This document shows positions 11,326 to 22,560 of a stretch of 64,000 nucleotides of DNA, one piece after another. The number at the start of each line of letters is the position of its first letter. Positions within the stretch are counted from its first letter, which is position 1. Under the pieces are notes generated by a model, which ran no database searches, was not told the origin of the DNA, and saw only the letters and a list, made by a program, of their open reading frames with translations. A program made the translations under genes and the position numbers. This DNA is from Desmodus rotundus (lineage: Eukaryota; Chordata; Mammalia; Chiroptera; Phyllostomidae). The DNA is taken from NCBI RefSeq assembly GCF_022682495.2, contig NC_071397.1, forward strand, positions 9,267,082-9,331,081. Direction: 5' to 3'.

Positions 11326-12619
11326 TCCTTGTCTCTACCTCCTTTTCTATACCCACGTCACCACCCGAGTGCTTGTCCAAGCCCTCAACGTTTCATTCCT
11401 GAAATTCAACATGATAGAAGTTATCTAACTTGCCTCCCAGCGCCCCCATTCACACTGCGCATGTCCCGGTGAGCCTTTGCCAGTGCTGTTTACCCGTCCC
11501 CGTCCCATGCGACTGGCTTCGGTGGCTCCTCAAAGTCACCAAAATTACAAGCTCTGTAGCCATCCCTTAGGGTCCTTCAAAAAACGAGTACATCCCCTTC
11601 TTCAATCTTATTTCCCACAAGCACCCGCTGCTCCACCCCATCCAGTATGCTCCTCCTCTTTGCATGACCCCCAAGACCCCCGCCCCCGTGGGGCACATTC
11701 CTCCCCTGTAGCTCCCAGCCTCTGACCACCCCGCTCTCCTGCAGCCCACGGAGTGGTGTCACCCTAGCCTGCTGAGTTCTTCTGCTCTTCTGCGCTCACT
11801 ACTTTTAGTCTCTCTTGCCAAGTGTTCCATTCGCCCATGTAGACCGCAGACACCTTGAAGATAATTAACATGTGCGTTGAAAATGCTTGGAATTGCCCAT
11901 TGCTCAACCAGGGTAGATGTCACTTGATCCACAGAACGATTCTGATGAAGTTCAGATGATGTACTTCCAGCAGGTTTTCAGAAAATATGAGACCTGGGGT
12001 AAGCAAGGGAAGGGACACATGGTCTTCTTGAAGTGGAAGCACAACTGTTCTTCCTCCCCAGGGTACCCGGAGTCTGGCACCCTGTAGCAGAGGTCCTAAT
12101 AAGGAGGAGGGTGGCTGGATTTAGCTCTTCCCTCCTCTTCCTGCCCCCGCACACTCCACGTCTTGGTATTCTTCCTTCGCTGCTGCTTCACACACTTTCA
12201 CAGATGTAGACGGAGATCCTATCTTCTTCCCTCTTTAAGGAAAGAACTTGAAATGTCAGAAAGCTGGCCGAGGGGAGCTCACAGAGACCAGCAGAATGGT
12301 CGGTGCTGGGAGGCCTTTTCCATACTCTATTTCTGGGGAATTGGGAGTTGGCCTTAACCCACTTCGATTGACAGCACAGACCGCACAATTCTGGGACTGC
12401 CAGGGCCACAGAGGAGGGTGGTTGGGCTAAATGGAAGTCAGGAATGCCCTCAGGGGCCATTAAATTACACCCCACACAGACAGAATGGGCGGAGCCTGAA
12501 CAATGAGAGTCTGGGAGTCACAGGGGTGCTGTCCGGAAAGACCCCCAGCCAGGGAACCAAAGGTACAAGGGGGACTCGTGACATAGCTGAAACAGCAGGA
12601 GCTCCAGGAGCTCCAGGGT
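11326..12619. other. No gene; possible decayed L2 segments
   Basis: Bases 11470-11850 weakly resemble an eroded L2 3' end ('ttttagtctctcttgccaagtg', 'gtagaccgcagacaccttgaag'), not strongly enough to call. Frames at 12163-12475 on both strands are unrecognised. Confidence 0.35.
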
Positions 12620-12800
12620 CTCGGGCAGGGATCAAATCCTGACCGTGTCACCCAGCAGCTGTCTGCCTTTGGGCCTGTCGCTTCATCTCTCTGCGCCTGG
12701 CTCCGCACACACTAATATGAGGCCTACATAAAATAAGAAATACATAAAACATCTAGCACAGTGCCTGGCATTATATAAGGGGCCCAATAAGTGTTGCTTC
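12620..12800 (+). mobile_element. MIR SINE, sense
   Basis: Sense MIR landmarks: 'aaatcctgaccgtgtcaccc', 'gcctttgggcctgtcgcttc', 'tctctgcgcctggct', 'acatctagcacagtgcctgg' and 'gggcccaataagtgttg'. Nearly complete. Confidence 0.82.
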
Positions 12801-14534
12801 CCTCTCTCCTTCCAGCTCTCAGATCTCAAAGCTCTCAACCCTCATTAATAGGAACAAGTAGAGAAGGTACAGAGCATTTCCCAGGTGGAAGGCCTGTCAA
12901 GGATGGCAATGGCCAGCAAAAGGGCAGAAAGCAGACAGGGCACCCCACGGCCTCTAGAAGAGAGGCACTGGACTTCTGTGAACGTCCGGTTTCGGAACAC
13001 ACAAAGCTTCAAGCTGCAGACCAAACCCAAACAGGAAGTTTGTGATAAACTTAGCAAACACGCACATACAGACGCAGGAGGCTGCACACCACTCAGAAAA
13101 GATGAACACCACCAGCTCTTGGCGGGGGGCGGGAGGGGTGGTGGGCAGGCGTCTGTGTGGAATAAAAGGCGCGTGCCTGGCCGATGTGTCAAATGCACAA
13201 AACTTCCCTGGTGCCAGGGAGTCCTCACTCCAATCACTGGGCTGAACCACGTGGAGCTGCTCTTGATTTTCAAGCCAGGGTTCCCCGCCCCTGGGCTCAC
13301 TGTACCTCACTGCATCAGGTACAGTGAGCCCTCTGAACAGGGACCGGGGCCTGGGGGACTTAGGTGCGTGGGATCAGTTTTTGGCTGGAAGAACGCAGCA
13401 CAGAAAGAGGAAGTGGGTGCTGGGGTCCCACAGAGCTCTTCACTCTGCCCCAGTCGCTTGGCCAGTGTGTGTTCGCAGGCCCCCTAGCTCCCTACCGCGG
13501 TGTCTTCAGGCTGCCAGGTTTCCCTGCTCTGAAATCCTGTCTGGCACCACGATTTGCACACGTGCTGTTCACACCGGTGTGGGGCACCGTAATTTCAGTT
13601 CATTTATTTGTAGGGGCAGGCAGACATGGACACAGCTGACCTCCACGATTTGTGTGCCATCTCCCCCCCCCAGCCACAGTAAAAACTGAGTGGCTCCTTC
13701 CCCCTTGTCACAATCTGCCAGCACCTGTGGAGCGAGCCTGGCTACTAGGCCAGATCTCTGGTGGCTGTGCACCAGAAAGTAACTGGTCAATGAATAAACA
13801 ACATCAGCACCACTTCTACTCTCCCACCCGCACGGGAGACAGGTTCCTGGCCCCACCCCTCCTGGGGGAACACCAGTTGGAAACTCAGCCCCCTGACTGC
13901 CAGCCTCACGCCCGCCCCCCAGCTCTCCGCCCCCCAGCTCTCTGCAGCTCCAGCAGTGGTTTCCCCACCTCCCCGAGTTAGGTTCCTTTGAAAAAAAAAA
14001 TGACTCATTTAGGAAGACAAAACCAAAAACTTCAATGGTAAAGATAAAACAACACCAAGTTTCTTTTAACACCTCCTACTCCATACAGAATTTAGATCTG
14101 ATAAAGCCTCCCCAAACTGGACCTCCTCATTCGGAACTTACAATATACACAGTTCTTCTAGCAAAACATTTCCAGTAATGTCTGCTCTCTAAACTTTTCA
14201 GGGTCTTCTTTACAAATAGAGGTGGCCTCGGGCCTCCAGTCAGTCACTTTTTCAAAGTGAAGGAACAAGAAATTAAAGTCCATGCTAAACCCCTGGGTCA
14301 AAACTGAATTATTTAATGATTTACCATTACATGAATGGTTCTGACTTATTAGAAGAAAAATGTTGGCATTATCTCACTGGCTTAATGAGAATTATAAAGT
14401 TTTTCATAAATAGCAAGACATCTAGCTATGTAAGAAGTTTACATTTGTGCACAGTATTTGAAAGGAAAAAAATTGTGTAATATAGTACATAGAATCCTAA
14501 CATGTTAGGGCTCCAATGAGCAATTAAGATAATG
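12801..14534. other. No gene recognised; longest chance frame lies here
   Basis: A 200-codon plus-strand frame (12885-13487) overlaps 151- and 118-codon frames on the opposite strand. It lacks a recognisable domain, runs across a perfect inverted repeat, and has no start context or splice signal that I can defend. Bases 14280-14510 are AT-rich and free of obvious repeats. Confidence 0.4.
13293..13331. repeat. Perfect 14-bp inverted repeat (hairpin, 11-nt loop)
   Basis: The left arm gggctcactgtacc (13293-13306) is exactly reverse-complementary to the right arm ggtacagtgagccc (13318-13331). The loop is tcactgcatca. The flanking bases do not extend the pairing. At 14 bp the stem is too short for a typical microRNA precursor, so function is unknown. 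Confidence 0.85.
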
Positions 14535-14700
14535 CAAGGGTTCTCAACGTTGGCTGCATTAAAAAAAAATTCTCAGGCCCCACCCCCAGAGATTTGGGTG
14601 CGTGTAGACCAGAGTGGGGTTCTGGCATTGGGTTTTGTTATTGTTTTTTTTTTAAGTTTTCCCAGTAATTTTAATGGGCACTCAGGGTTGAGAACCACTG
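14535..14700. mobile_element. MER5A-like non-autonomous hAT transposon
   Basis: Both ends match MER5-type hAT termini. The left end is caagggttctcaac, and the reverse complement of the right end is cagtggttctcaac (two mismatches in 14). Inside are the typical 'ttctcaggccccaccccc' and 'tttttaagttttcccagtaa' blocks. It is 166 bp with no coding capacity. An 8-bp target duplication is not convincingly preserved. Confidence 0.82.
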
Positions 14701-15289
14701 ATCTAGCACAGCTAAGAAAATTAAGATCTGAAGAAATTAAGGTTCAGTCCCAAACTGCTCAGCTGGTCGCAAAACCAGAACCAAACCCCACGTTTACAGC
14801 TCCCCGTCCAGGTCTGCAGCACAGTTCACGTCTACTGTTCACCAGCTTGTTCAGATCGTTTTGTTTTCAAGTGGGGGACACAGAGCTGCCGACGTTTTGT
14901 TTTGTCAAGCAAAGTATTTTATAAATACCTACCAATTACTACCACCGCTTCCTAATCAGTCTCTTGCTCATTTGCATGGCCGCCATCCTCTCCACCCCAA
15001 GCCCAGGAGGTAAGGTCTGACAATCCAGGCTCCGGTCCACAGTCTCACTCACCTCTACCCACCCTGCTCCTCAAACATTCTCCATTTCCTCCTTTCCCTA
15101 ACTACACAATACCTACTTCTGAAAGTCCCTTCACTAACCACAAACTACTTCCCAGTCCCGCCAAACCCACCCTACACCTCCCTCCTGACTGACATGTGAC
15201 AGCTGATATCTGCCCCAGTTACAACACCCAGTATTTGCAGCGTGTTACTCCACACGTGTGATCGCTTCTAAATTTCTCAATAATCGAGG

Positions 15290-15610
15290 ATACACTGGAC
15301 ATTTTGAAGGAGGGCTACTTCTGAGGAATGAAATTAGGGGGTAAAGGAGGGAAGAGGCAAAGGAGGCTCTCTTTCCACCCTTCAGTTTGAATTTTGGGGA
15401 AGCATGCATTTTTTCAATGGGACAAAATCATAAACACATACACACACACACACACACAGCAGGTCACAAATCACCCGGGAGGTATCCATACCCAAGTTCT
15501 GTATGTAAATGATATCCGAGTGGTGGGATTATGGGTAACATTAATTTCACTTCCCTTTCCTCTTTGTTTATCTTTATTAGTTTTACTTACATAATAAAGA
15601 AATAACGATC
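15290..15610 (+). mobile_element. L1 3' UTR/tail fragments, sense, with internal (CA)n
   Basis: Two consecutive pieces resemble old L1 3' ends: 'gaatgaaattagggggtaaaggagg' to 'gggaagcatgcattttttcaatggg' (15328-15422) and 'gagtggtgggattatgggta' to 'tcctctttgtttatctttatt' (15518-15577), ending near 'acataataaagaaat'. They may be two insertions or one element split by a microsatellite at 15433-15459. Confidence 0.6.
15433..15459 (+). repeat. (CA)n microsatellite
   Basis: A run of CA dinucleotides with one TA interruption near its start, lying between the two L1 3'-end fragments. Likely length-polymorphic. Confidence 0.92.
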
Positions 15611-17189
15611 ATTTAAAACCTGAACCAAAGCATTATCTAATCTCCGAAACCTACCTAGTACTGGGAAGAAAAGGTGCCAGAGCAGGTCCCAGTCTGGCGT
15701 GTGGGGACATCTCCTTCTCATAAAAGTGAAAGGTTTCTCCCCAGTCCGGCCCTGGCTTCTGCACCCTGCCTAGGGACAAGTCTACCTCTAAGACTGACCC
15801 CAGCCACCTCCAGGCCCCGCCAGTCCCCAAGAATGGATGTAGAAGGGATGCCCTGGGACAGCTGTGAAGCCTCCTCAGCCTCATCTCCCCATGCTCCCAG
15901 AGTTTCTGCCACCCATGTCAGCTGTCCTCCCCTAAGTGTCTCCTCTGGTCCCTGTCTCTCAGTTCCTACCCAGGCTGTGTCACCTTCCGCCACTTGTCTC
16001 CTTCCTAAGTCTTCACCAAGGCAAGCAGCCACCCCTACTCTAAGTAACATTCAAACCCACAACCTGTAGATCAGGAACCAAGAAACTCGTTCTACGGAAT
16101 GTAAACTGTGGAATTCTCCACAGTCCTCACTACTCCCTACTGTCTAACAAGGCAATGAAGAGGGGTGATAGTCTTCCTGGAAGCAAGAGCCACAGACTCA
16201 AAGGCCTGGTCAGAGGGTGTGTGATGTGTTCAGAGAAAAAAAAAAAAGGTGTTGGAGATGTCCACTGCCCAGCAGAGAGAAAAATCCAAAGAAACTCAAT
16301 AGCCATGTTTACAGGGGCCAGCAAAGAGAGGCCAGAGCAAAGGGTTCTCAACCTTTCCTCTGCTACTCATCCACCCAACTTGCTTCCCCGCAATTCACTC
16401 TACCCTTCCAGTCTCTAGCTGGGTCGAGGCTAACAGGAGTGGGTGGAAAAATAGGAACAGAGAAAAAAGAAATGAGGTTAAGCAACGCCAAACTGAGGCA
16501 GGCTGAGGTCCTCACAGTGCAACCAAAGTGACCTTGGGTAGCTATTCAGGGGGGCAGGGGACATGTGCTTAACCCCCTCCTTAATGCCAGCCCCAACACG
16601 AAGGATGTCTGTCAATAATCCAGACTTCCGGGTCCCTCAAGAGACATTTCTAAAGAACTGTGGAACTTCTAAACTGCCAAAACACTGACTGGCCGTGCTC
16701 CACCCGGAAGCCTCTGTGTCCTGTGGGGCTCTGGGGGGTAACCGCACTAGAAGGCCCTGGACTAGCATCACCTCCTATCCTGTGAGAAGTAAGCCTTCAA
16801 CAAGGTCAGCTCCTCAACTGTCTACCTCATTGGGCCCGACTGCTTGGTTAATGGCCCGTTCACCTGTCCAGGGAGATGTCATTCAGAAACAGCGCTGTGC
16901 TGTTTTAGGGAGCAGCACGCCCATCCTCTCTCCCCCCGACACTCAGCCACACTGAGCTCCTACGGGGCTCAGCTCTGGCTGCTTCTCTTTCCTTTTAAAA
17001 AAGTACTCCCCGTTGGCTTTCAGCCGGCACTTACTAACCAAGGGGAAACCCAGCCCTCAAATTCGTTGGCTCTTGTCAAGTCGGGAGTCTTCTCGGAGAC
17101 TGAGGCGATGTACACACTCAAAACAGCGAGGTGTCACCTGTATGGCGGCCAGTTACCTGCCTCTGCCTGCTAAAGGAAAGGTGTGGGGG
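15611..17189. other. No feature recognised
   Basis: GC-moderate sequence. Overlapping frames of 110-131 codons on opposite strands at 15674-16069 contain no known domain; an A-run at 16237-16248 breaks another frame. No repeat call is supportable. Confidence 0.4.
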
Positions 17190-17400
17190 GGACAGAGGGG
17201 CTGGAACGGTTGGAGAAGGTCCCAGAGAGGAAGTGAGATCTGAGTTGGGTCTTGCTTGACAAAAGGGTTCAATCGGGTCAAGTGGAGAGGAAGTGGGAAG
17301 GCCATCCCAGGCAGTGGGGCCAGCACACACGCGGGACTGGCCACACGGGACTGGCCACACGGGGAGGAGGCCCCCCTGCTGGGGGACGAGACCATGAGGC
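17190..17400 (-). mobile_element. Probable L2 fragment, antisense
   Basis: The segment reads like the reverse of the L2 'ccctctgcctggaa' region: 'gagaggaagtgagatctgag' and 'ggccatcccaggcagtgggg'. A 16-bp direct repeat, 'cgggactggccacacg', lies at its distal end (17332-17363). The identity is weaker than for the other L2 calls. Confidence 0.45.
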
Positions 17401-17404
17401 AGTG

Positions 17405-17640
17405 AGAGGCCATGAGTGTGCGTTGGAAAGCCAGACAGACTTGCTCTGAGCCTAGCTCTGCCTCCTCTTCTCTGTATGTCTGGGCAACTTACCTCAGCCC
17501 CACCTTCTTCATCAGCCACAGGAGTAAGGTGAGTTTAATAACAGCGCCTACCCGCTGGGGTTATTGGAAAGCTTTGCTGAGCGGAGGCATGTAAAGTGCT
17601 CAGCGCGGTCAGGGCCTGCCATCAGTGAGCGTCACGTGTC
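17405..17640 (+). mobile_element. MIR SINE, sense
   Basis: Long sense MIR: 'aaagccagacagacttgctctgagcc', 'gtctgggcaacttacctcag', 'aacagcgcctacccgctggggtta', 'catgtaaagtgctcagcgc'. Almost full length, with the 3' end merging into unique DNA. Confidence 0.82.
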
Positions 17641-18684
17641 ACCATCAGAACTACCCAGTGCCCACCCGCTGACGCAGACCAGGCACTGTGTTCTCTACAA
17701 CAGCCGTGATGCTGAAGGAAGGGAAACCCGGCTCCCTGCTCACAACCTGCGGAACCTTGCAAGTGTGAGAGACAACCGAACATCGGAATGCTAGGCAGCC
17801 AGCGTGGGTGTACTCCACTGCACATGCACACGGCTCTCCTTCTCGGACCACCGACTTCCCTGTAGTAACTGCATCCGTTTCCCTTTCCTCTCACCTCTCC
17901 ACAGTGTGGCCATGCTTGTGTCCCTTCGGCATCACCACCACTGCCGCGGGTCCCTTCTCTCAACTCTAGAGCTCCCTCCTCCTGGCCAAGGGCGGGTAAC
18001 AGCGTACCCACGTTGCCAGCCCCGGGGTGCCTGGCTATCCTTTGGTTTTTCTAACCTGCCCACACTTCTATAAATACTCCTCTTCATTAACGCCTCTCCA
18101 GTTAAACCCTTAGCACACGCCCATCAGATGCACAGGGCTGAATGAAGGGCAGCCCTATCTTCCTCCCCTCAGATGTGGCGTGAATGGTAGTGTTTAAGAT
18201 ATAAACACCAATGCGTTTTACCCAACAGCAATCGATTATATGGGAATTCAACATCCCTAGGAATCTGGACATAACTCTCCCAGCCCAGGCAGGGCACATT
18301 CAAAGGCCCTGTGCTCCTTCGAGTCCATCACCTAACGGAGCTCCCGCAAACCAACAGAACCTAGATCAGTGGCAGGTAAGCACTCAGTAAGGGCTTGCTG
18401 ATGCAGGACCTTCTGGCTAAGGATGGGAGCTGAACTCCAAGGAACCCTTCAGGAAAAGGTCCTGCATGAAAACAGCTACTCTGGGACGCCCTGTGCTCAT
18501 CTTCTCCCAGGATGTGAAGCGCTGAGATGCTGCCCCTCCTATCCAAACCAGCAGGAGTTCAGATTCCAGTCCATCACGCTATTTCCTTATCTCTTATCAA
18601 GTAATTCCTGAGGCTTACAGTTTCACTATCTCTCTCTTGCTGCATTTATTTACTCCTAGGTTCCTCACAGGGCCAAACTCATCC

Positions 18685-18785
18685 TTGGCTCAGTGCAATT
18701 CAAAAGCATTTAGTAAATGCTTACTGTGTACAAGTAGCACGCCACACCCTGGAGATCCAAAGATGATTAAGATAAAGGTCTCAGG
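18685..18785 (-). mobile_element. L2 3' end fragment, antisense
   Basis: 'catttagtaaatgcttactgtgta' followed by 'ccctggagatccaaagatgattaagataaag' matches the reversed L2/MIR-type 3' end. It directly abuts the purine tract, so the tract may have expanded from the fragment's edge. Confidence 0.7.
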
Positions 18786-18789
18786 ATCT

Positions 18790-18931
18790 GAGAGGAAGAA
18801 GAAAGAGAAGGAGAAGGAGGAGGAAAAGGAGGAGAAGGAGAAGAAGAAGAAGAAGAAGAAGGAGAGGAAGAAGGAAGAAGGAGAAGAAAGAAGGGAGAAG
18901 GAGGAAGGAGGAGGAGGAGGAGAAGGAGAAG
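18790..18931 (+). repeat. 142-nt uninterrupted polypurine tract (GAA/GGA-rich)
   Basis: Every base from 18790 to 18931 is A or G, made of mixed GAA, GGA and GAAA units including a pure (AAG)n core at 18840-18859. After a single T at 18932 it continues as GAA units to 18950. Long homopurine tracts with mirror symmetry can form intramolecular triplex (H-DNA) and stall polymerases. The frames across it, coding for Lys/Glu runs on one strand and Leu/Ser/Phe runs on the other, are artefacts of the repeat. Confidence 0.95.
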
Positions 18932-18947
18932 TAAAGAAGAAGAAGAA

Positions 18948-18968
18948 GAACAACAACAACAACAACAA
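18948..18968 (+). repeat. (AAC)n trinucleotide repeat
   Basis: Six consecutive AAC units immediately follow the GAA-rich tract, an abrupt change of unit from AAG to AAC consistent with point mutation of one unit followed by expansion. Confidence 0.92.
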
Positions 18969-18994
18969 AGGCTGGGTACTGACCAAGCAACTCA

Positions 18995-19165
18995 TGAGGA
19001 GGAAACACTGGAGCTGTGGGTGTCAGAGGGAGGGGCTGGGATGTGGGGAGGGGCTGTGATGTGGGGAGGGAGGAAGGGCAGCGGGAGAAGTAAAGAGGCA
19101 GGTGGGAGGTGGAGAGACACAGACAAGGGCAAGGATAAGGACAAGGACAAGGACTGAATGGATAG
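18995..19165 (+). repeat. Purine-rich shoulder with short direct repeats
   Basis: A G-rich continuation of the purine tract. It holds a duplicated 'gatgtggggaggggctg'-like unit near 19035-19072 and a hexamer series of 'acaagg/ataagg' units at 19122-19152. Repeated GGGG runs make local G-quadruplexes conceivable on the plus strand. Confidence 0.75.
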
Positions 19166-19499
19166 GGACCAGAGCAGAAAAGAGCTGGGCAAGGGGTTTG
19201 TCTCAAATTTGGACTGATTCAAAAACCAAGCACGTGAACGGCAGAAATGACACCTAACCAGAAAGACATTTCCTCCCCGCAGCCTCCAAAGTCACAATGT
19301 CCCCTCTGGAAAATGTGAAAGGAAGCCTGGCTAAAGAAGTCCGGGCAAAGGTGCTTGTCCTGAAGGCTTTTGCCCAGCCTGTCACTCACCATCAGCCTGG
19401 CCCTGCCTGGGGCTCAGCCGCCCCTAGATCCAAAGCCAGGGAGAGCACCCCAACCCCACGAAAAATAGAAGCCTTTCACACCTGCTTGCTCTTACTTGA

Positions 19500-19690
19500 A
19501 ATTCTAAAATTAAAAATTAAGCGTTCATTCCTCTCACCTAAAAGCCCTCTCCCTTTTGAAGCTGATATGCAAATGTCTCAGGAGAGGCTAAGTCTTACAG
19601 CCACACATCAGCTTAGCATGAATGCTTCCAGATCTTTCCTGGAAAACAGGCTTTGCATAAAGGATGCTCAGGAGATTATGTGCCTGAGGG
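19500..19690. promoter_or_regulatory. Candidate conserved non-coding block with octamer-like sites
   Basis: Repeat-free AT-rich block in otherwise GC-richer surroundings. It contains an exact octamer ATGCAAAT (19567-19574) and 'ctttgcataaagg' (19651-19663), plus 'aattctaaaattaaaaattaa'. These are sequence matches to known POU-type motifs. That the block is an enhancer is inference, and short motifs occur by chance. Confidence 0.25.
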
Positions 19691-19794
19691 GGGAGGCAGG
19701 AAAGAGGGAAGGGGGTGTCGCAGTAAAGCAGCAACACCCACCAAGGGCAGAGGGGTAGAGAGTTAAATGCTGAGCCTTCAAAAAACTTTTTCTC

Positions 19795-20195
19795 ACTAGT
19801 TGTTTTTAAATTGAGATGTAATACACAACCCATGAAGTTTACCCTTTAAACTGCACAATCCAGTGGTTTTCAGCATATTCACAAGGATGTACAACTACTA
19901 TGCAATCTAATTTCACTACTATCTAATTTTGGGTTATTTTCGTAGCCCCCAAAGACACCCAATACCCCTGAGCAGTCGCCCTCCATCCCCATCTTTCCCG
20001 GGCAACCGTTTTCTCTCTCCGTGACCTTGCCCATTCTGCACATTTCATACAAATGGACACATACAGTATGTGTGGCCTTTGTGTCCGGCTCCTTTCACTT
20101 GGCATGTCTGCAAGGCGTGCCCATGTTGTAGCATGCAGCATTCCTTCCTTACGGCTGGATAATACTCTATAGTATGGGCAGATCACATTTTAAAG
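19795..20195 (-). mobile_element. Old L1 3' UTR fragment (L1ME-like), antisense
   Basis: Reads as the reversed L1ME-type 3' region: 'ttgagatgtaatacacaacc', 'taaactgcacaatccagtgg', 'tatctaattttgggttattttcgtagccccc', 'ccattctgcacatttcatac', 'gtgtggcctttgtgtccggctcctttcacttggc', 'cggctggataatactctatagtat'. No coding sequence is left. Confidence 0.85.
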
Positions 20196-21104
20196 GACAA
20201 ATGCACGACACTCCTGCAGAAAGGAGCCTCCGGTACCCAAGGGGCTGCTTGGACAGTGCAACCATTTGCAAATTTTTCTTCTCTGCTCCTCCCACCAGCT
20301 TGGCAGACACCATGCAGACCCTCCCCGGGGGCTGGCGAGTTTTCCCAGCATACGGTGAGCGGCTCAGGAGGGCAGCCCAGAGTCACCAGGCCTCAACAGA
20401 AACAACTCAAACTCCTTCTGAGGGAATTGTGATGACTGTTAAAATGTGTTCTACAAACCTCCACAGTCCTGGTAATGACAGATGAAAACTCGCGGGGGCT
20501 CACAGGGCCCCGCGATTGGTTTAATGCACGGCTGCCGCCGTCCTGAAAGTCTTATTAATTTTTAAACAAGGGGCCCCGCATTTTCATTTTGCACTGGGCC
20601 CAGCAAATCGTGTAGCCAGTCCTGAGCAAGAGGCAAGGGTCTGGGAAGGGGCTGGAGCTTGACACTGTTCCTGACCAGGTGAGGCCCAGGTGCAGGAGAG
20701 GGCCCAGGTCTGCAGTGATGCTGAGGACCCCGGCTTCCGACCAAGGGCTAACAGTTGGCTGATAAGGCCTCCCCAGAACAGGCAGAGTAGTTGAAAGTAA
20801 ACGTGATAAGTCAATAGGCTCAGACTGTAAAGCAGGGAGGACTCAAACTGAAACTTGTTTGATCTTGTAATGACTTACAGGTTAAGACCAAGAAGAAGAA
20901 AGAAAATTTAAAACAAACAAAAAAAAAAAAACCCCACCATACTTACTGAAGTAACTGGCACTGAGAAAACTTTTGAAATATTTATTTTTTTTTAAACTGT
21001 CACCTTTGTTTCCAGCATATCAAGGAAGTCATGGCTGTCTCCAAAAGTCTGGTACTTGATCCAAAGAGAGGGTGAGCTTAAAATGCAGCTGTCTATGCTA
21101 ATGC
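20196..21104. other. No gene; possible DNA-transposon end at 20545-20625
   Basis: A GC-rich hairpin, 'cgcggggg..ccccgcg', lies at 20491-20514. Then 'aaggggccccgcattttcattttgcactgggccc', ending 'gtagccagtcctg' (20568-20624), resembles the terminal part of a mammalian hAT-type repeat. The partner end is not visible, so I do not call it. The rest is unrecognised. Confidence 0.35.
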
Positions 21105-21295
21105 CAATTCTAGAAGGGACCTTAGGAGGAATAACCCCTGCACACGGATCCCCAGGAACCTCGACCCCCCTCAACGCCCCTGCCCAGGTTCAGGCCAATT
21201 TTCATTTTGTAGATGAGGAAGCTCTGCTGTGAGAGGGGAAGTAACCCGCCTCGGCCACCACGAAAAGGGGCAGGACCAGAACCCGGGAGCTTGCA
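21105..21295 (-). mobile_element. MIR-type SINE, antisense
   Basis: 'aattctagaagggaccttaggaggaat' followed at distance by 'attttgtagatgaggaagctc' and 'agaggggaagtaacccgcctcggcc' fits a reversed MIR-family element with the 'ggaccttagaggtcat' variant 5' part. Confidence 0.7.
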
Positions 21296-21894
21296 GCTTC
21301 CCCTTCCAACCTCCCAAGTTCGTGAGCCCAACCAAAATCCACACACCTGGTGTATGCCCCCCACCCCCAGTTTTCTCCTGGACCCTCAACCCGCATCTTC
21401 TAGTACCTGTCCCTGAGAAAAGGGTCAGGTTGTGAAGATATAAAAACCCGAAGGAAAAAGATGCAGCTTCTTTTCACAGTACGATCTTTATTCCATCATT
21501 TGGTGAAGGGCCAGAGAGCTCCATGTTCAGAACTTTTCCATACCCAGGGCATTTATTAAACAGTTTTTTCTGGGAAGAGTGAAGTTTAACCGAGTTTTTT
21601 CCAGTTACAGGTACAAGGGTCATGCAGGGTGGATGGAGCTCAGGGGCCAACAGGAAGTGCTGCCAGACCACCACGCCACAGAGATGGGTCCAGGTGGCCA
21701 CTGGAAAGGGATGGGACTCAGCCCCCCCACCCCCCAAAGCCTGTGCCTTTCTGCAGCACAGATAAACCAAACCGAGGTGCCCTTAACACCGAGCACCTGG
21801 ATTCCTCTGATTTCAATCTGTGTTTCATCCTCCCTCCCTTCCTCCCTTCCTCCTTTATTCTTCCTTTCCTTCCTCTCTACTTTCCTCCCCTCCT

Positions 21895-22395
21895 TCTTTG
21901 AACAAAAAGATACTGAGCACTTCCTGTGTGCCAGGAATGTTTTGGTTGCTGGGGATATAGCAGTGAACAAAACAGGGGAAGGAAGGAGTTAATACATGAA
22001 TATATACCATGTAAGATGGTAAAAATTCTCTGGAAAGAAACATAGCAGGATAAGAATAAAAAATGGCCAGGAAGAAAGGCATTTTATCTAGAATGGCCAG
22101 GTTGGAGCTCTCTGAAGGAGGAGAAGGAGTGAGCCATACAGGTGTCTGGGGAGGATAGGCCAAACAACGGGATCAGCAAGTGCAAAGGCCCCGAGGTGGG
22201 AATGCCCTGGTGCATTCAAGGAATGAGAAGGAGAGTGGTAGGTAGACAGGTGCAGGCAGGGGAGGTGGGAGCCAAGTCAGGCCGGCCCTGAGGGCAAGGC
22301 CTTTGGTGGTACTCCCAGTGGGGTGGCAGCCTGCCAGCTCTGAGCCGGGGAGTAGCTGACAGGACACAGGCTTTACCAGAACCACCCTGATGATG
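21895..22395 (-). mobile_element. L2 LINE 3' end, antisense
   Basis: Good reversed L2 landmarks: 'tactgagcacttcctgtgtgccaggaatg', 'gctggggatatagcagtgaacaaaacagg', 'aaggaggagaaggagtgagccat', 'gatcagcaagtgcaaaggccccgaggtgggaa', 'cctgagggcaaggcctttgg' and 'accagaaccaccctgatgatgctg'. A pyrimidine tract of CCTT units (21828-21900) precedes it. Confidence 0.85.
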
Positions 22396-22449
22396 CTGTT
22401 ACCAGGCCACCTGCGCTAGGGGACCACATCCAGAAGCCAGATCCAGCAC

Positions 22450-22560
22450 TACCTCTGAGCAGCAGTGAGAAAAACGCTTCCCTTCTGCGGGCCTCCACAG
22501 CCTCCTCTGTGAAATGGGAAGATTAGACCAGATGATATCTAAGGTCCTTTTCTACCGTAT
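22450..22560 (+). mobile_element. MIR SINE fragment, sense
   Basis: 'gcttcccttctgcgggcctccacagcctcctctgtgaaatggga' followed by 'gaccagatgatatctaaggtcc' is the sense MIR core and its 3' variant. Confidence 0.78.

Noticed and set aside
12885..13487. 200-codon plus-strand reading frame
   Set aside because: No recognised domain, opposite-strand frames of 118-151 codons overlap it, it spans a perfect hairpin, and no credible start or splice context is seen. GC-rich DNA gives such frames by chance.
18637..19206. Frames of about 140 codons rich in Lys/Glu (plus) or Leu/Ser/Phe (minus)
   Set aside because: They are translations of the polypurine tract and its complement.
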